Part shown: positions 54,212 through 62,573 of the stretch, piece after piece
How positions within the stretch are numbered: the stretch's first letter is position 1
Layout: each line of letters opens with the position of its first letter
DNA from: Filimonas lacunae
Lineage (GTDB): Bacteria; Bacteroidota; Bacteroidia; Chitinophagales; Chitinophagaceae
Assembly: GCF_002355595.1 (NCBI RefSeq)
Contig: NZ_AP017422.1
Span: 6,762,823-6,826,822 of the forward strand
Direction of reading: 5' to 3'
Length of the DNA stretch: 64,000 bases
Position numbers and translations under genes: made by a program
Notes under the pieces: model-generated
Told to the model about the DNA's origin: nothing
Databases searched by the model: none
Seen by the model: the letters and a program-made list of their open reading frames with translations, nothing else

Positions 54212-55651
54212 ATGGCCACTCCAATCACTGTTCAGGAAGACTTTTTATACCTGCGTATTGCAGACAGATTACAGGTTCAGATTGAGCAGCAGGTATTAAA
54301 AACCGGCGACAGGCTGCCCTCTGTACGTGCCTTAAGCAAAGAGCAGGGCATTAGCATTACCACTGCATTTCAGGCATATAGTGAGCTGGAAATTAAAGGA
54401 CTGATTGAAGCACGTCCTAAATCGGGCTACTATGTGCGGTTCACCCCATCGCAGTTTCCGCGGCTGATGGCAAAACAGCATAAAGAGCGTCCTAAGAAAG
54501 TAAGCGTGGAATCTATTACTTCGTTGATATACCAGAAAATGCGGCAGGAAGGCGTTACCAAATTTTCACTGGCCGTGCCTTCTATTGACCTGTTGCCTGA
54601 AGCCAAGCTGAACAAATCGATGATGGAAGCCATTCGCAAAAGTCCTACCAGCTGCCTGGAATATGAAGACACACAAGGCAATCCCAGCCTGCGCAGCCAG
54701 CTGGCCCGTTACACGTTCAACTGGGGCGGCCAGCATACTGCCGATGATATTGTTACCACACAGGGCTGTATGGAAGCATTGGGCTTTTGCTTAAAAGCAG
54801 TGACCGACCCCGGCGACACAGTAGCCATAGAAACCCCTACCTACTTTGGCATTTTTAATGTGCTGCAAAGCCTGGGTTTAAAAGCGCTGGAAGTACCAGT
54901 TGACCCTACTACCGGGCTGGATATTGAATACCTGGAAAAAGCACTGGACACGGTGAAAATAAAAGCCTGTTTGTTTGTAACCAGCTTCAACAACCCCACT
55001 GGCTGCGACATGCCTGTTGAACGTAAAAAACAACTGGTAACCCTGTTAAGCGACAGGGATATTCCCCTGATCGAAGATGATATTTATGGCGAAATGTACT
55101 TTGGCAAAACACGTCCGCTGCCCTGTAAGGCTTTTGACACCAAAGGCATTGTATTGCTCTGCTCTTCTATCTCCAAAACATTAGCACCTGGTTATAGGGT
55201 GGGCTGGTGCATACCCGGTAAATTCCTGGATAAGGTGATACATTTAAAGCTCATGCATATTGTATCTTCTGCCACCCCTACACAGGCAGCTATTGCACAC
55301 TTCCTGGAAACAGGCCGTTACGATTTACACATGCGCAATCTTCGCAAAGCGCTGCACACCCAATGTCTTTTATATACACAGGCAATAGCCCGTTTTTTCC
55401 CTCCCGACACGAAAGTATCGCGCCCGGCAGGCGGCTTTGTGTTGTGGATAGAAATGAATGAAGCGGTGAATACCATGGAGCTTTTTCACGAAGCACTGGA
55501 CCATGGCATCAGCATTGCACCAGGTCAACTGTTCAATGCCGATGGAAGGTTTAACCACCACATCCGCATCAGCTTCGGCAGCACTTATAATACCACTATT
55601 GAAAAAAGCCTTCAAACGCTGGGGCGACTGGTGAAGAATAAACAGGCTTAA
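54212..55651 (+). CDS. MocR-type (GntR plus aminotransferase) regulator
   Basis: A 479-residue regulator. Residues about 15-80 are a GntR winged helix (GDRLPSVRALSKEQGISITT). Residues about 110-475 are a class I aminotransferase-like domain that binds PLP, with the Schiff-base Lys at 322 in SISKTLAPGYRVGW. The domain also has the DDIYGEMYF and SFNNPTGCDMP motifs. Such proteins sense PLP or amino-acid adducts. It diverges from the EamA/phzF-like pair and probably regulates it. Confidence 0.93.
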   Translation: MATPITVQEDFLYLRIADRLQVQIEQQVLKTGDRLPSVRALSKEQGISITTAFQAYSELEIKGLIEARPKSGYYVRFTPSQFPRLMAKQHKERPKKVSVESITSLIYQKMRQEGVTKFSLAVPSIDLLPEAKLNKSMMEAIRKSPTSCLEYEDTQGNPSLRSQLARYTFNWGGQHTADDIVTTQGCMEALGFCLKAVTDPGDTVAIETPTYFGIFNVLQSLGLKALEVPVDPTTGLDIEYLEKALDTVKIKACLFVTSFNNPTGCDMPVERKKQLVTLLSDRDIPLIEDDIYGEMYFGKTRPLPCKAFDTKGIVLLCSSISKTLAPGYRVGWCIPGKFLDKVIHLKLMHIVSSATPTQAAIAHFLETGRYDLHMRNLRKALHTQCLLYTQAIARFFPPDTKVSRPAGGFVLWIEMNEAVNTMELFHEALDHGISIAPGQLFNADGRFNHHIRISFGSTYNTTIEKSLQTLGRLVKNKQA

Positions 55652-55693
55652 ACAAAAACGGCTGCCATCTCATCGATGACAGCCGTTTTTGTT
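55651..55693. terminator. Bidirectional terminator, MocR gene and protease gene
   Basis: AACAAAAACGGCTG at 55651-55664 pairs perfectly with CAGCCGTTTTTGTT at 55680-55693, giving a U-tract on either strand. It separates convergent genes. Confidence 0.9.
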
Positions 55694-55707
55694 TGTCTTC
55701 CTTTTTG

Positions 55708-56883
55708 TTAAGGAAGGGAAGTTACCGGATCATGCTCCAATATGTATTTTAAATGTGCTGATAACACTCCATAATTAAAATTTTCTTTTACCGCATAGCC
55801 ACTGTAGTGGATGGCTACAATTCTGCCTTTTTTATCAAACACCGGGCTTCCGCTGCTACCGGGTAAAGATGGAACAGAATACAACACACGATACTGATCA
55901 CTTTCCTGGGTCACTTCTCCTTTAGAAAGTTGCACTTTGATGCCATCGGAAGTGGTAGCTATTTCTGCACCATAATTAAAGCCGATCAAATACAAAGGCG
56001 TTGTTACTTTCAATGTATCCAGCTGTTGCATGGTAGTTCCATAATGCTCATTGTCGTTATCCTTTGTGAGGTCGGTGATATCGCCCACACCAGCAGGAAT
56101 TTCTTTGCTATCCATTTGAATGACCGCCAGATCCACTTTCTTATTCTGGGTTAAGGCAAAGATGTGACAGGGGTATTCGTTATTGTCTTTTGTAGAAGCA
56201 TCCAGTTGTACGGTTAGTGATGCAGTTACAATATCGATAGTAAAGCTTTGGGAGGTAAGGGCTTCCATGCTGTTGTTAGCGCCCAGCAACGAATCTATTT
56301 TATTATGAAAGAAGGTGGTAGTGGTGTCAGCAGGTCCGTTTACATCTTCTTCACCTTCTCCTTCGCCATCATTGCCAATATCTATAGGTGATAAGCTGGA
56401 AGCTGGAATAGCCTGTAAATACGTGGAATCTTCCGGGTGTTTTTGCTTTAACATAGCAGCCTGCCAGGAGATATCGTATTTCAGTTCCCGCTGGGTTTCT
56501 TCCAGCGCGGCTTTCACATTCTGTTGAAAGTCAACATTCTCCAACAATTTATGTACGCCGGACACCACATGAAAGTTGGTAGCAATAATGCCCTTTTTCC
56601 CTATAAAAAATCCGGTACCATATACCTCTTCTGCATTCTTTTTCGCTTCTTCTTCATCTGTAGTAATATCAGAGAAACCGCTTTCCGACATACGTGTATA
56701 GTACATCTTAACGCCGTTGTCAAAAGTTACTTTGAAATAACTTTTGTTTTTGATAAGCACCACTTGTTTCCTGAATTTTTCAAACAAATCGGAAGAAGAA
56801 AGTTCTTCCAGCGGAACCTTTGATTTGTTATTATTACATGCTGCCAATAGCAGCAGTACCAATAAGCGGAAATGTAATTTCAT
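55708..56883 (-). CDS. Trypsin-like serine protease lipoprotein
   Basis: A 391-residue lipoprotein. The start at 56883 gives signal MKLHFRLLVLLLLAAC with lipobox Cys16; a longer frame is unlikely. The chymotrypsin-like triad is visible: His105 (IIATNFHVVSG), Asp251 (KKVDLAVIQMD) and Ser344 (LPGSSGSPVFDKKGRI). Between His and Asp there is an unusual acidic insert at about 170-190 (DGEGEGEEDVNGPAD). It probably acts in the periplasm or at the inner face of the outer membrane. No PDZ domain is present, unlike DegP. The substrate is unknown. Confidence 0.88.
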   Translation of the reverse strand: MKLHFRLLVLLLLAACNNNKSKVPLEELSSSDLFEKFRKQVVLIKNKSYFKVTFDNGVKMYYTRMSESGFSDITTDEEEAKKNAEEVYGTGFFIGKKGIIATNFHVVSGVHKLLENVDFQQNVKAALEETQRELKYDISWQAAMLKQKHPEDSTYLQAIPASSLSPIDIGNDGEGEGEEDVNGPADTTTTFFHNKIDSLLGANNSMEALTSQSFTIDIVTASLTVQLDASTKDNNEYPCHIFALTQNKKVDLAVIQMDSKEIPAGVGDITDLTKDNDNEHYGTTMQQLDTLKVTTPLYLIGFNYGAEIATTSDGIKVQLSKGEVTQESDQYRVLYSVPSLPGSSGSPVFDKKGRIVAIHYSGYAVKENFNYGVLSAHLKYILEHDPVTSLP

Positions 56884-56958
56884 ATACAGGTATAGGGATG
56901 TTTTAGAGCAGCAAGTTAGCAAAAATTACAAAAGCAGGTTGACTATCCCTATTCGCAT

Positions 56959-58164
56959 TTACCGGGAAAAACTGCCAGCTTCCACCACCCATGACTGGGT
57001 TTTCCCCTTTTTATCTACCAGGCTGATAATACATTGCTCTCTGGCAAAAAGAGCCAGCGCTGTTTTCTTTAATTCTTCCTTCGATCTTATTTCCCTGATA
57101 TCAACAGGAATAGCGCATTCCCGGTCGTCTCCCGCCAGGTACACTTTAGCCAGGAACGGATACGATACTTCTACCTTTATCTTATCCAGCAAATAAGGCA
57201 ATCTGCCATTTTCAAACACCCAGTTCTCCCTGTTATGTATCGTATAGGCAGGCGGAGAATATAACAGCGCGTCTACCTTTCGGTTATTATATGCATTCCC
57301 TGCACTATCCACCAGTATAGCGTACGTATTGGAGCGCACCATCGAATAATAAGGACTGTTCATAGTACTATCTGCTTTTTCTGCCAACACTACCTGATCT
57401 ACAGTGTAAGGATCAATACCACTCATCACCTTTAACCTGCCGGCCATAGGCAGTCCCCACCCCTTTATAGTATCTTCTTTAATGTGATCAAAGCCGCAGT
57501 ATACAATCACTTTGGCTTCGGGGTGCTGCTGTAATAGCTTGTTTAGATGATTAGCCTCCCCTTCTTCCCTTGCAGCCTGTGTATATAGGGTATCTGTAGA
57601 CTCGTAAGGATACAGATGAAACCCCAGGCTTATCGCTTCCCGTATCATATTGCCAAACTGCGGCTCGCGGCTGTACAACCCCGTAAAGAAAACCGGATGT
57701 TTTTCACGAAAGAAGAACGAATCAACCGCAAAGGTTTCCGCTGCCAGGTAGGTATATCCTTGTTGCCGTAAATTCTTTAGTAAGGAGGTAACAAAAACAC
57801 GATGCCGTGGGTTGTAATGCGCTTCATTAAACATAACAACACGGTTTTGCTTTGCTTTTTCCAGTATATACTGCCTGGCTTCTACCGGATGGTATTGTGT
57901 GGCAAAACGTAAACTATCTGCCGCAGTGATGGTCTTTTTGCTTTGCCGTGGCTTATCGTATTCCATAAGCCCCTCCCGAAATAATCCGATAAAGGAAAGA
58001 TCGGTTGATGCAATGCCGCCGCCCCAATACACAGCAGAATCTTTCTGAATCTGCTGGTATATATCCGAAGAGAATGGATACTGGTAAGATTCTTTTTGCT
58101 GTGCCTGTAATAAAACTGGAGCGCACAGCACTAGCAGGAAAAGGCAGATGGTTTTGGTATACAT
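56959..58164 (-). CDS. Secreted ChaN/EreA-like protein
   Basis: A secreted protein of 401 residues when started at the ATG 58164 (a TTG-started frame from 58173 adds three residues). The signal peptide ends near residue 22 (LLQAQQ). The segment VVMFNEAHYNPRHRVFV, then YLAAETFAVDSFFF, and later VIVYCGFDHI resemble the His/Glu motifs of the ChaN, TraB and erythromycin-esterase-like superfamily. Family members are heme-binding or hydrolytic, so function here is open. An 18-bp perfect palindrome begins inside the start codon and covers the leader. Confidence 0.7.
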   Translation of the reverse strand: MYTKTICLFLLVLCAPVLLQAQQKESYQYPFSSDIYQQIQKDSAVYWGGGIASTDLSFIGLFREGLMEYDKPRQSKKTITAADSLRFATQYHPVEARQYILEKAKQNRVVMFNEAHYNPRHRVFVTSLLKNLRQQGYTYLAAETFAVDSFFFREKHPVFFTGLYSREPQFGNMIREAISLGFHLYPYESTDTLYTQAAREEGEANHLNKLLQQHPEAKVIVYCGFDHIKEDTIKGWGLPMAGRLKVMSGIDPYTVDQVVLAEKADSTMNSPYYSMVRSNTYAILVDSAGNAYNNRKVDALLYSPPAYTIHNRENWVFENGRLPYLLDKIKVEVSYPFLAKVYLAGDDRECAIPVDIREIRSKEELKKTALALFAREQCIISLVDKKGKTQSWVVEAGSFSR

Positions 58165-58209
58165 AATCGACAATACTTATGTATTATAAATATAAGTATT
58201 GTCGATTAT
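58163..58209. repeat. 18-bp perfect inverted repeat over the start of the ChaN/EreA-like gene
   Basis: ATAATCGACAATACTTAT at 58163-58180 is the exact reverse complement of 58192-58209, with an 11-base AT-rich spacer. The left arm includes two bases of the ATG. In RNA it would form an 18-bp hairpin hiding the start codon; in DNA it could be an operator for a dimeric repressor. Confidence 0.85.
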
Positions 58210-58251
58210 AATGCGGTGTTAGTATTTTATGATGCTTTCACTCCATTAAGA

Positions 58252-58794
58252 TTAAGGATGCTGTGCATAAGCAACAATAGAAGCCTTGGCCAGCACTAAA
58301 GAATTAAGATAAAAGCCGACCATAGCAGGGCTTGTATTCGCATTTAAATCCAGCCTGGATTTCAGCGCATACACGGTGAAAAGATACTGGTGTGCAGCAC
58401 CTGCCGGTGGCGCAGGACCGCCATAACCAGCTACACCATAGTCGGTAACACCTTGCACCGCACCAGCAGGCATCAGGTTTTTAGTGATGTTTCCCGCATT
58501 GGCAGGCACACTGCTGGTAGAAGCTGGAATATTAAACACCACCCAATGCCAGAAGCCGCTACCTGTAGGCGCATCTTTATCATACATAGTAATGGCGAAG
58601 TATTGTGTGCCGGCAGGTGCATTTTCCCACGACAGTTGTGGCGATACGTTTTCGCCGGAATAGCCAAAACTATTGAATAACTGTTTGTGGGTGAACTGTC
58701 CGCCCAGGTCGTTACTTTTTAATGTGAACGTTTGTGCCTTGCTCATTGCCTGGAAACCCAGCAATACCAGCAGCAACATTGCTAATTGCTTCAT
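58252..58794 (-). CDS. YbhB/YbcL-family PEBP protein, secreted
   Basis: A 180-residue phosphatidylethanolamine-binding-protein-like protein. The start at 58794 gives a signal peptide (about 1-20, ending AMSKAQ) and lies 19 bases downstream of an exact -7 box. The PEBP ligand site is seen in NVSPQLSWENAPAGTQYFAI, YDKDAPTGSGFWHWVVFNIP and GYGGPAPPAGAAHQYLFTVY. The biological role of bacterial PEBPs is unclear. It is divergent from an AraC gene. Confidence 0.9.
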   Translation of the reverse strand: MKQLAMLLLVLLGFQAMSKAQTFTLKSNDLGGQFTHKQLFNSFGYSGENVSPQLSWENAPAGTQYFAITMYDKDAPTGSGFWHWVVFNIPASTSSVPANAGNITKNLMPAGAVQGVTDYGVAGYGGPAPPAGAAHQYLFTVYALKSRLDLNANTSPAMVGFYLNSLVLAKASIVAYAQHP

Positions 58795-58812
58795 ATATAA
58801 TCGATTTAGGGT

Positions 58813-58820
58813 ACAAAAGT
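58813..58820 (-). promoter_or_regulatory. -7 box of the PEBP gene
   Basis: TACTTTTG on the minus strand is an exact TAnnTTTG match 19 bases upstream of the chosen start. No clear -33 box is visible. Confidence 0.5.
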
Positions 58821-58934
58821 AAAATGGGCTGTTGCAGGCGTTGTTGAGGCAAGCGTTCAAAAACTATCGATAATCGTTCAACCGCCCTATACACTCCTGC
58901 ATTGCCCTACCTTTACACTACATAATCAACACAC

Positions 58935-59810
58935 TTGAACACTTTACGTATCCCACAAGACCTGTTTGCTACATCCTCCTCTATACAAAACGAAGGAGTG
59001 TATGTGATCAATTACCAATCGAAAGCTACTGAAATTGTACGCAGTAAAATTGTACTGCAGCAGCATTTATTCAGCATGCTGGTAGAGGGACATAAAAGTG
59101 TTCATACCGCTCACAAGCACCTGCAGATTAACAATAACCAGTTTTTGCTATTAACATCCGGGCATTACTTAATGACAGAAAAGATGATATCAGATGCCGG
59201 CGCTTACCAAAGCATTCTTTTCTTCTTTACTCAGCAATCGCTTACCGATTTCTTTAGCAAGCATTCTGATGCGGCCAAATGCGTACAGTCTGCTACTGCT
59301 ATACCTGAACAGGTATATGCTTTTGATAAAGATGCTTTTCTCACCAACTTTATACAATCCCTTATTGAAATATCTTCCGGCAATGCCCGCATGCCACAAA
59401 GCTTTTATGAAGTGAAACTGCAAGAGCTGCTTTTATATATGTGCCACCAATACCCGCAACAAATGCAAAGCGTATATGCACTGGCCAGCCGGTCGGAAGC
59501 AGAAACAGAAATTAAACAGCTGGCCGAAAATCATATTGAAAGCAATATAACGGTGGAGGAGCTGGCGTTTTTATGCAACATGAGCCTGAGTACCTTTAAA
59601 AGAAAGTTCCTGAAGATTTACGGCATACCTCCCAGCAAATGGTTTTTACAAAAGAGATTGGAGCATGCAGCTTCTTTATTAAAAATGGGCAATATGAAAC
59701 CGGCAGAGGTATACTATAAGGTAGGTTATGAAAATCATTCCAGCTTTACCCATTCTTTTAAGCAGGTGTTTGGTATTACGCCCAGTGAATATGCCAGTCA
59801 AACGTTATAA
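58935..59810 (+). CDS. AraC-family transcriptional regulator
   Basis: A 291-residue regulator that appears to start at TTG 58935. No in-frame ATG occurs until about residue 48, and the N-terminus (LRIPQDLF) looks like family members. The N-terminal half is a sensor domain without a recognisable ligand motif. The C-terminal double helix-turn-helix is clear, with NITVEELAFLCNMSLSTFKR as the first and KPAEVYYKVGYENHSSFTHS as the second, ending FGITPSEYASQTL. It diverges from the PEBP gene and may control it. Confidence 0.88.
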   Translation: MNTLRIPQDLFATSSSIQNEGVYVINYQSKATEIVRSKIVLQQHLFSMLVEGHKSVHTAHKHLQINNNQFLLLTSGHYLMTEKMISDAGAYQSILFFFTQQSLTDFFSKHSDAAKCVQSATAIPEQVYAFDKDAFLTNFIQSLIEISSGNARMPQSFYEVKLQELLLYMCHQYPQQMQSVYALASRSEAETEIKQLAENHIESNITVEELAFLCNMSLSTFKRKFLKIYGIPPSKWFLQKRLEHAASLLKMGNMKPAEVYYKVGYENHSSFTHSFKQVFGITPSEYASQTL

Positions 59811-59826
59811 ACAAACAGCAGCCTTA

Positions 59827-60459
59827 TCATCCATCCGTAAAAGGGATCAGTTTTTTTACCAGGGCCAGTTTTACTAACTCCGCCGTGTTTTTAGCATTCA
59901 ATTTTACCAGTAAGTTTTTGCGATAAGTATCTACCGTACCGGAGCTTAAAAATAATTTTTCACCAATTTCATTATTGGTGAGTCCGTTAGCTATTAATTC
60001 CAACACCTCCTTTTCTCTGCGGGTGAGTGTTGGTAATTTATTCTTTTTACTCGCGCGCAATACATCGGCCACTGTTTTATGCAGGTAGGTTTTCCCGGCG
60101 TGCGCTGCCTTTATTGCTGCCAGCAACTCTTCGCGGGTGGCATTTTTTATAATGTAGCCCAAGGCTCCGTTTTCCAGCATCTTTTCAATAAAACTGAGTT
60201 GATTAAAGGTGCTTAATCCTATAATGGCTACCGCCGGGTATAGCGCCTTTACTTCCCGGCACAGATCAATGCCACTGATGCCCGGCAGGTTAATATCCAT
60301 CAGTATTACATCTGGCAAATCCTGTTTCAGAAAAGCCAGGCACGACGATGCGTTGGTAGCATGTCCGCGCAATTCAATATTCTTTTCATTACGCAAAAGG
60401 CTTTGTATGCCTTCAATAACCATGTAATGATCATCTACTATAAACAGGCTAATGCTCAT
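59827..60459 (-). CDS. LuxR/NarL-type response regulator
   Basis: A 210-residue regulator. The receiver has phospho-acceptor Asp55 (VILMDINLPG). The C-terminal LuxR-type helix-turn-helix (about 145-205) has LTRREKEVLELIANGLTNNE followed by IGEKLFLSSGTVDTYRKNLL. Its start overlaps the stop of the kinase gene by four bases, so the two form a matched two-component pair. Its probable targets include the direct-repeat promoter region beside the kinase gene, which is inference. Confidence 0.95.
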   Translation of the reverse strand: MSISLFIVDDHYMVIEGIQSLLRNEKNIELRGHATNASSCLAFLKQDLPDVILMDINLPGISGIDLCREVKALYPAVAIIGLSTFNQLSFIEKMLENGALGYIIKNATREELLAAIKAAHAGKTYLHKTVADVLRASKKNKLPTLTRREKEVLELIANGLTNNEIGEKLFLSSGTVDTYRKNLLVKLNAKNTAELVKLALVKKLIPFTDG

Positions 60460-62417
60460 ACTACATCATTTATTTCAATGTTTACAGAAGTACCTTTGCC
60501 GGGTGTGGAATGAAGGTCCATAGTGCCACGTAAAAAAGTAATCCGGTTTCTGATACCCGCCAGCCCTATGCCTTTGCTTTTAGCTAATAAGGCAGTATCA
60601 AATCCAGCACCATCATCTTCCACAGTAATAGACACGCGGCTATCGGCATGTATCACCTGTATCATCAACACTGTTGCACCCGCATGCTTCAAGGCATTAC
60701 CTGTTAGTTCCTGTATAATACGATATACGGCAATAGCCACGGTTTGTTTCAGTGGCGCTGTTTCCAGGTTATACGATTGATAGTTTACCTGTAAAGCACC
60801 TGTGCTATTAATATCACTGGCAAAATCTCGTAACGCATCATCCAAACCAAATTTCACCAGCGCTTCGGGCATCATGTTATGCGCCACACGTCGCATTTCG
60901 TTAATAGAACTGTCCAGCATATCCAGGCTACGTGCAAAAGCAAGCTGGTTTTCGTTGGTCATTACCAGGTTTTCCCGCATGCCATTCAACGAGTATTTAA
61001 TGCCCGATAACATGCCACCTAAGCCATCATGCAAATCTTTGGCTAAGCGGGTACGCTCCTGCTCTTCTCCTTGTAAAATAGCTTCCGTAGCTACCAGCTG
61101 GTTTTCGGTTTCCAGCTCATTAATACGTTGCTGTTGCAGCTTTTGCTTGTTGCGATAGGCCAGGTACAGTAATGCCCCTATCAACAACAATAGTATGGCA
61201 GTGATAGTAAGCGCTGTGTTGAGTGTGTTCTTTTGCCGCATAGCCAACTGATGCACCTGTTTTTCCGCTTCCAGTTGTTGTATATGACTTTCTTTGCGGG
61301 CCAGTTCGTATTTCTTTTCCAGGTCCAGCATTCTTTTTTCCATGGTTTCGTTCAGCAGACTATCACCCAGCAAGGTACTTTGGGCACCATATGCTTCGCC
61401 CGCTTTAATATCCTGACTGGCAAAAGACAGGTTCGCTAAAAAAGTAAATGTTTTTTGTCTTTCCGGCCGCAGGTTGTATCGGTAACTCATGCGCAAAGCG
61501 CTATCACCATATAATCGCGCCTGTTCATATTGCCTGTTACTTAACCAGTAGCATCCTATACCCCGCAAAGCAATCAGCTCACTGGCATAAGAACCCAGTT
61601 GCCGCGCCAGCGGTAACGCTTTGTTACAATAGTAAAACAGCTGCTGATATTTACCTTGCTGTAGCAGCAAATCGCCCAGGTTCAGATATTGCGTTAAGGC
61701 AACATAGGTGTTATTGGTTTTCTCGGCCAGTGCCAATGCTTCCTGGTACACCTGTTCGGCTTTATCAAAACGGTGAACAGCCGAGTAATTGAGTCCCAGG
61801 TTACTAAGGGCCGATTCCAGCCATTCGGTTTGTTCCGTTTTACGGGAACCTTCAACTGCCTTTATACCATAGGCAATGCCTTTTTCATATTGATGCATTT
61901 GAAAATAAAGCAGTTGCAGCATATCATTCCCCTGGGCTTCTGTAGCTTCATCGCCCAGTTTTTGAAATATGTTCTTGCCTTCTTCATAATACTGTTGCGC
62001 CGGCTCATAGTCGCCTTTTTCGCGATAAGCATTGCCGGTATTAAACAGCATCTTGGCCAGGTATAACGAATCTTTGATCTTTCGTGAAATAGCTACCGCT
62101 TCCAGGTTTAACAGGATAGAAGAATCAAAGTTGGCATCCATATTATTCAGGATATAAGTATAATTAGCGATGTATTTAATAATACCCAACGGATAATTCA
62201 GCTTGCGGCTGAGTTCGCCTGCCATACGGTAATACTGCTTTGCCTTTTCTGTTTCCCTATCTTCATACGCACGGCCCACCTGTATATACAGCATCACCTT
62301 ATTGGTATCTTCCGGTGCTACAGATAACAGTTTCAACAAACTATCGGTTTGCTGCGCCCTGGCGGGAGCCCATGCTATATGAAACAGCAAAAACATCCCT
62401 ATCAGCCTTTTTGCCAT
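60456..62417 (-). CDS. TPR-containing sensor histidine kinase (HisKA_3 type)
   Basis: A 653-residue membrane kinase. A signal sequence (about 1-22) is followed by TPR repeats in the periplasm (about 70-340; for example NLGLNYSAVHRFDKAEQVYQ). A single membrane helix lies at about 397-420. The cytoplasmic HisKA_3 domain has the phospho-accepting His463 in RTRLAKDLHDGLGG, and the ATPase domain has VEDDGAGFD and GIGLAGIRNRITFL. The upstream 156-base region carries two 15-bp direct repeats and a divergent TPR gene. The input signal is unknown. Confidence 0.95.
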   Translation of the reverse strand: MAKRLIGMFLLFHIAWAPARAQQTDSLLKLLSVAPEDTNKVMLYIQVGRAYEDRETEKAKQYYRMAGELSRKLNYPLGIIKYIANYTYILNNMDANFDSSILLNLEAVAISRKIKDSLYLAKMLFNTGNAYREKGDYEPAQQYYEEGKNIFQKLGDEATEAQGNDMLQLLYFQMHQYEKGIAYGIKAVEGSRKTEQTEWLESALSNLGLNYSAVHRFDKAEQVYQEALALAEKTNNTYVALTQYLNLGDLLLQQGKYQQLFYYCNKALPLARQLGSYASELIALRGIGCYWLSNRQYEQARLYGDSALRMSYRYNLRPERQKTFTFLANLSFASQDIKAGEAYGAQSTLLGDSLLNETMEKRMLDLEKKYELARKESHIQQLEAEKQVHQLAMRQKNTLNTALTITAILLLLIGALLYLAYRNKQKLQQQRINELETENQLVATEAILQGEEQERTRLAKDLHDGLGGMLSGIKYSLNGMRENLVMTNENQLAFARSLDMLDSSINEMRRVAHNMMPEALVKFGLDDALRDFASDINSTGALQVNYQSYNLETAPLKQTVAIAVYRIIQELTGNALKHAGATVLMIQVIHADSRVSITVEDDGAGFDTALLAKSKGIGLAGIRNRITFLRGTMDLHSTPGKGTSVNIEINDVV

Positions 62418-62468
62418 AGTAATGAATCAATTATCAGGTAAAAGAAGTAAAACCTCCCCGCATCCCCT

Positions 62469-62517
62469 ATACCCTTTTTCGGGTAATCTTTCCCCTTTTA
62501 AAATACCCTTTTTCGGG
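62469..62517. repeat. Pair of 15-bp direct repeats in the kinase/TPR divergent promoter
   Basis: ATACCCTTTTTCGGG occurs exactly at 62469-62483 and again at 62503-62517, 34 bases apart. Each contains an ACCC-N6-GGG near-dyad. The pair sits between the divergent kinase and TPR genes and is a good candidate response-regulator binding site. Confidence 0.8.
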
Positions 62518-62573
62518 GATTAAATCGCCTTTTTACGGCCTCGAAATTTGTAGGGCAATAACACAACTTCTTT

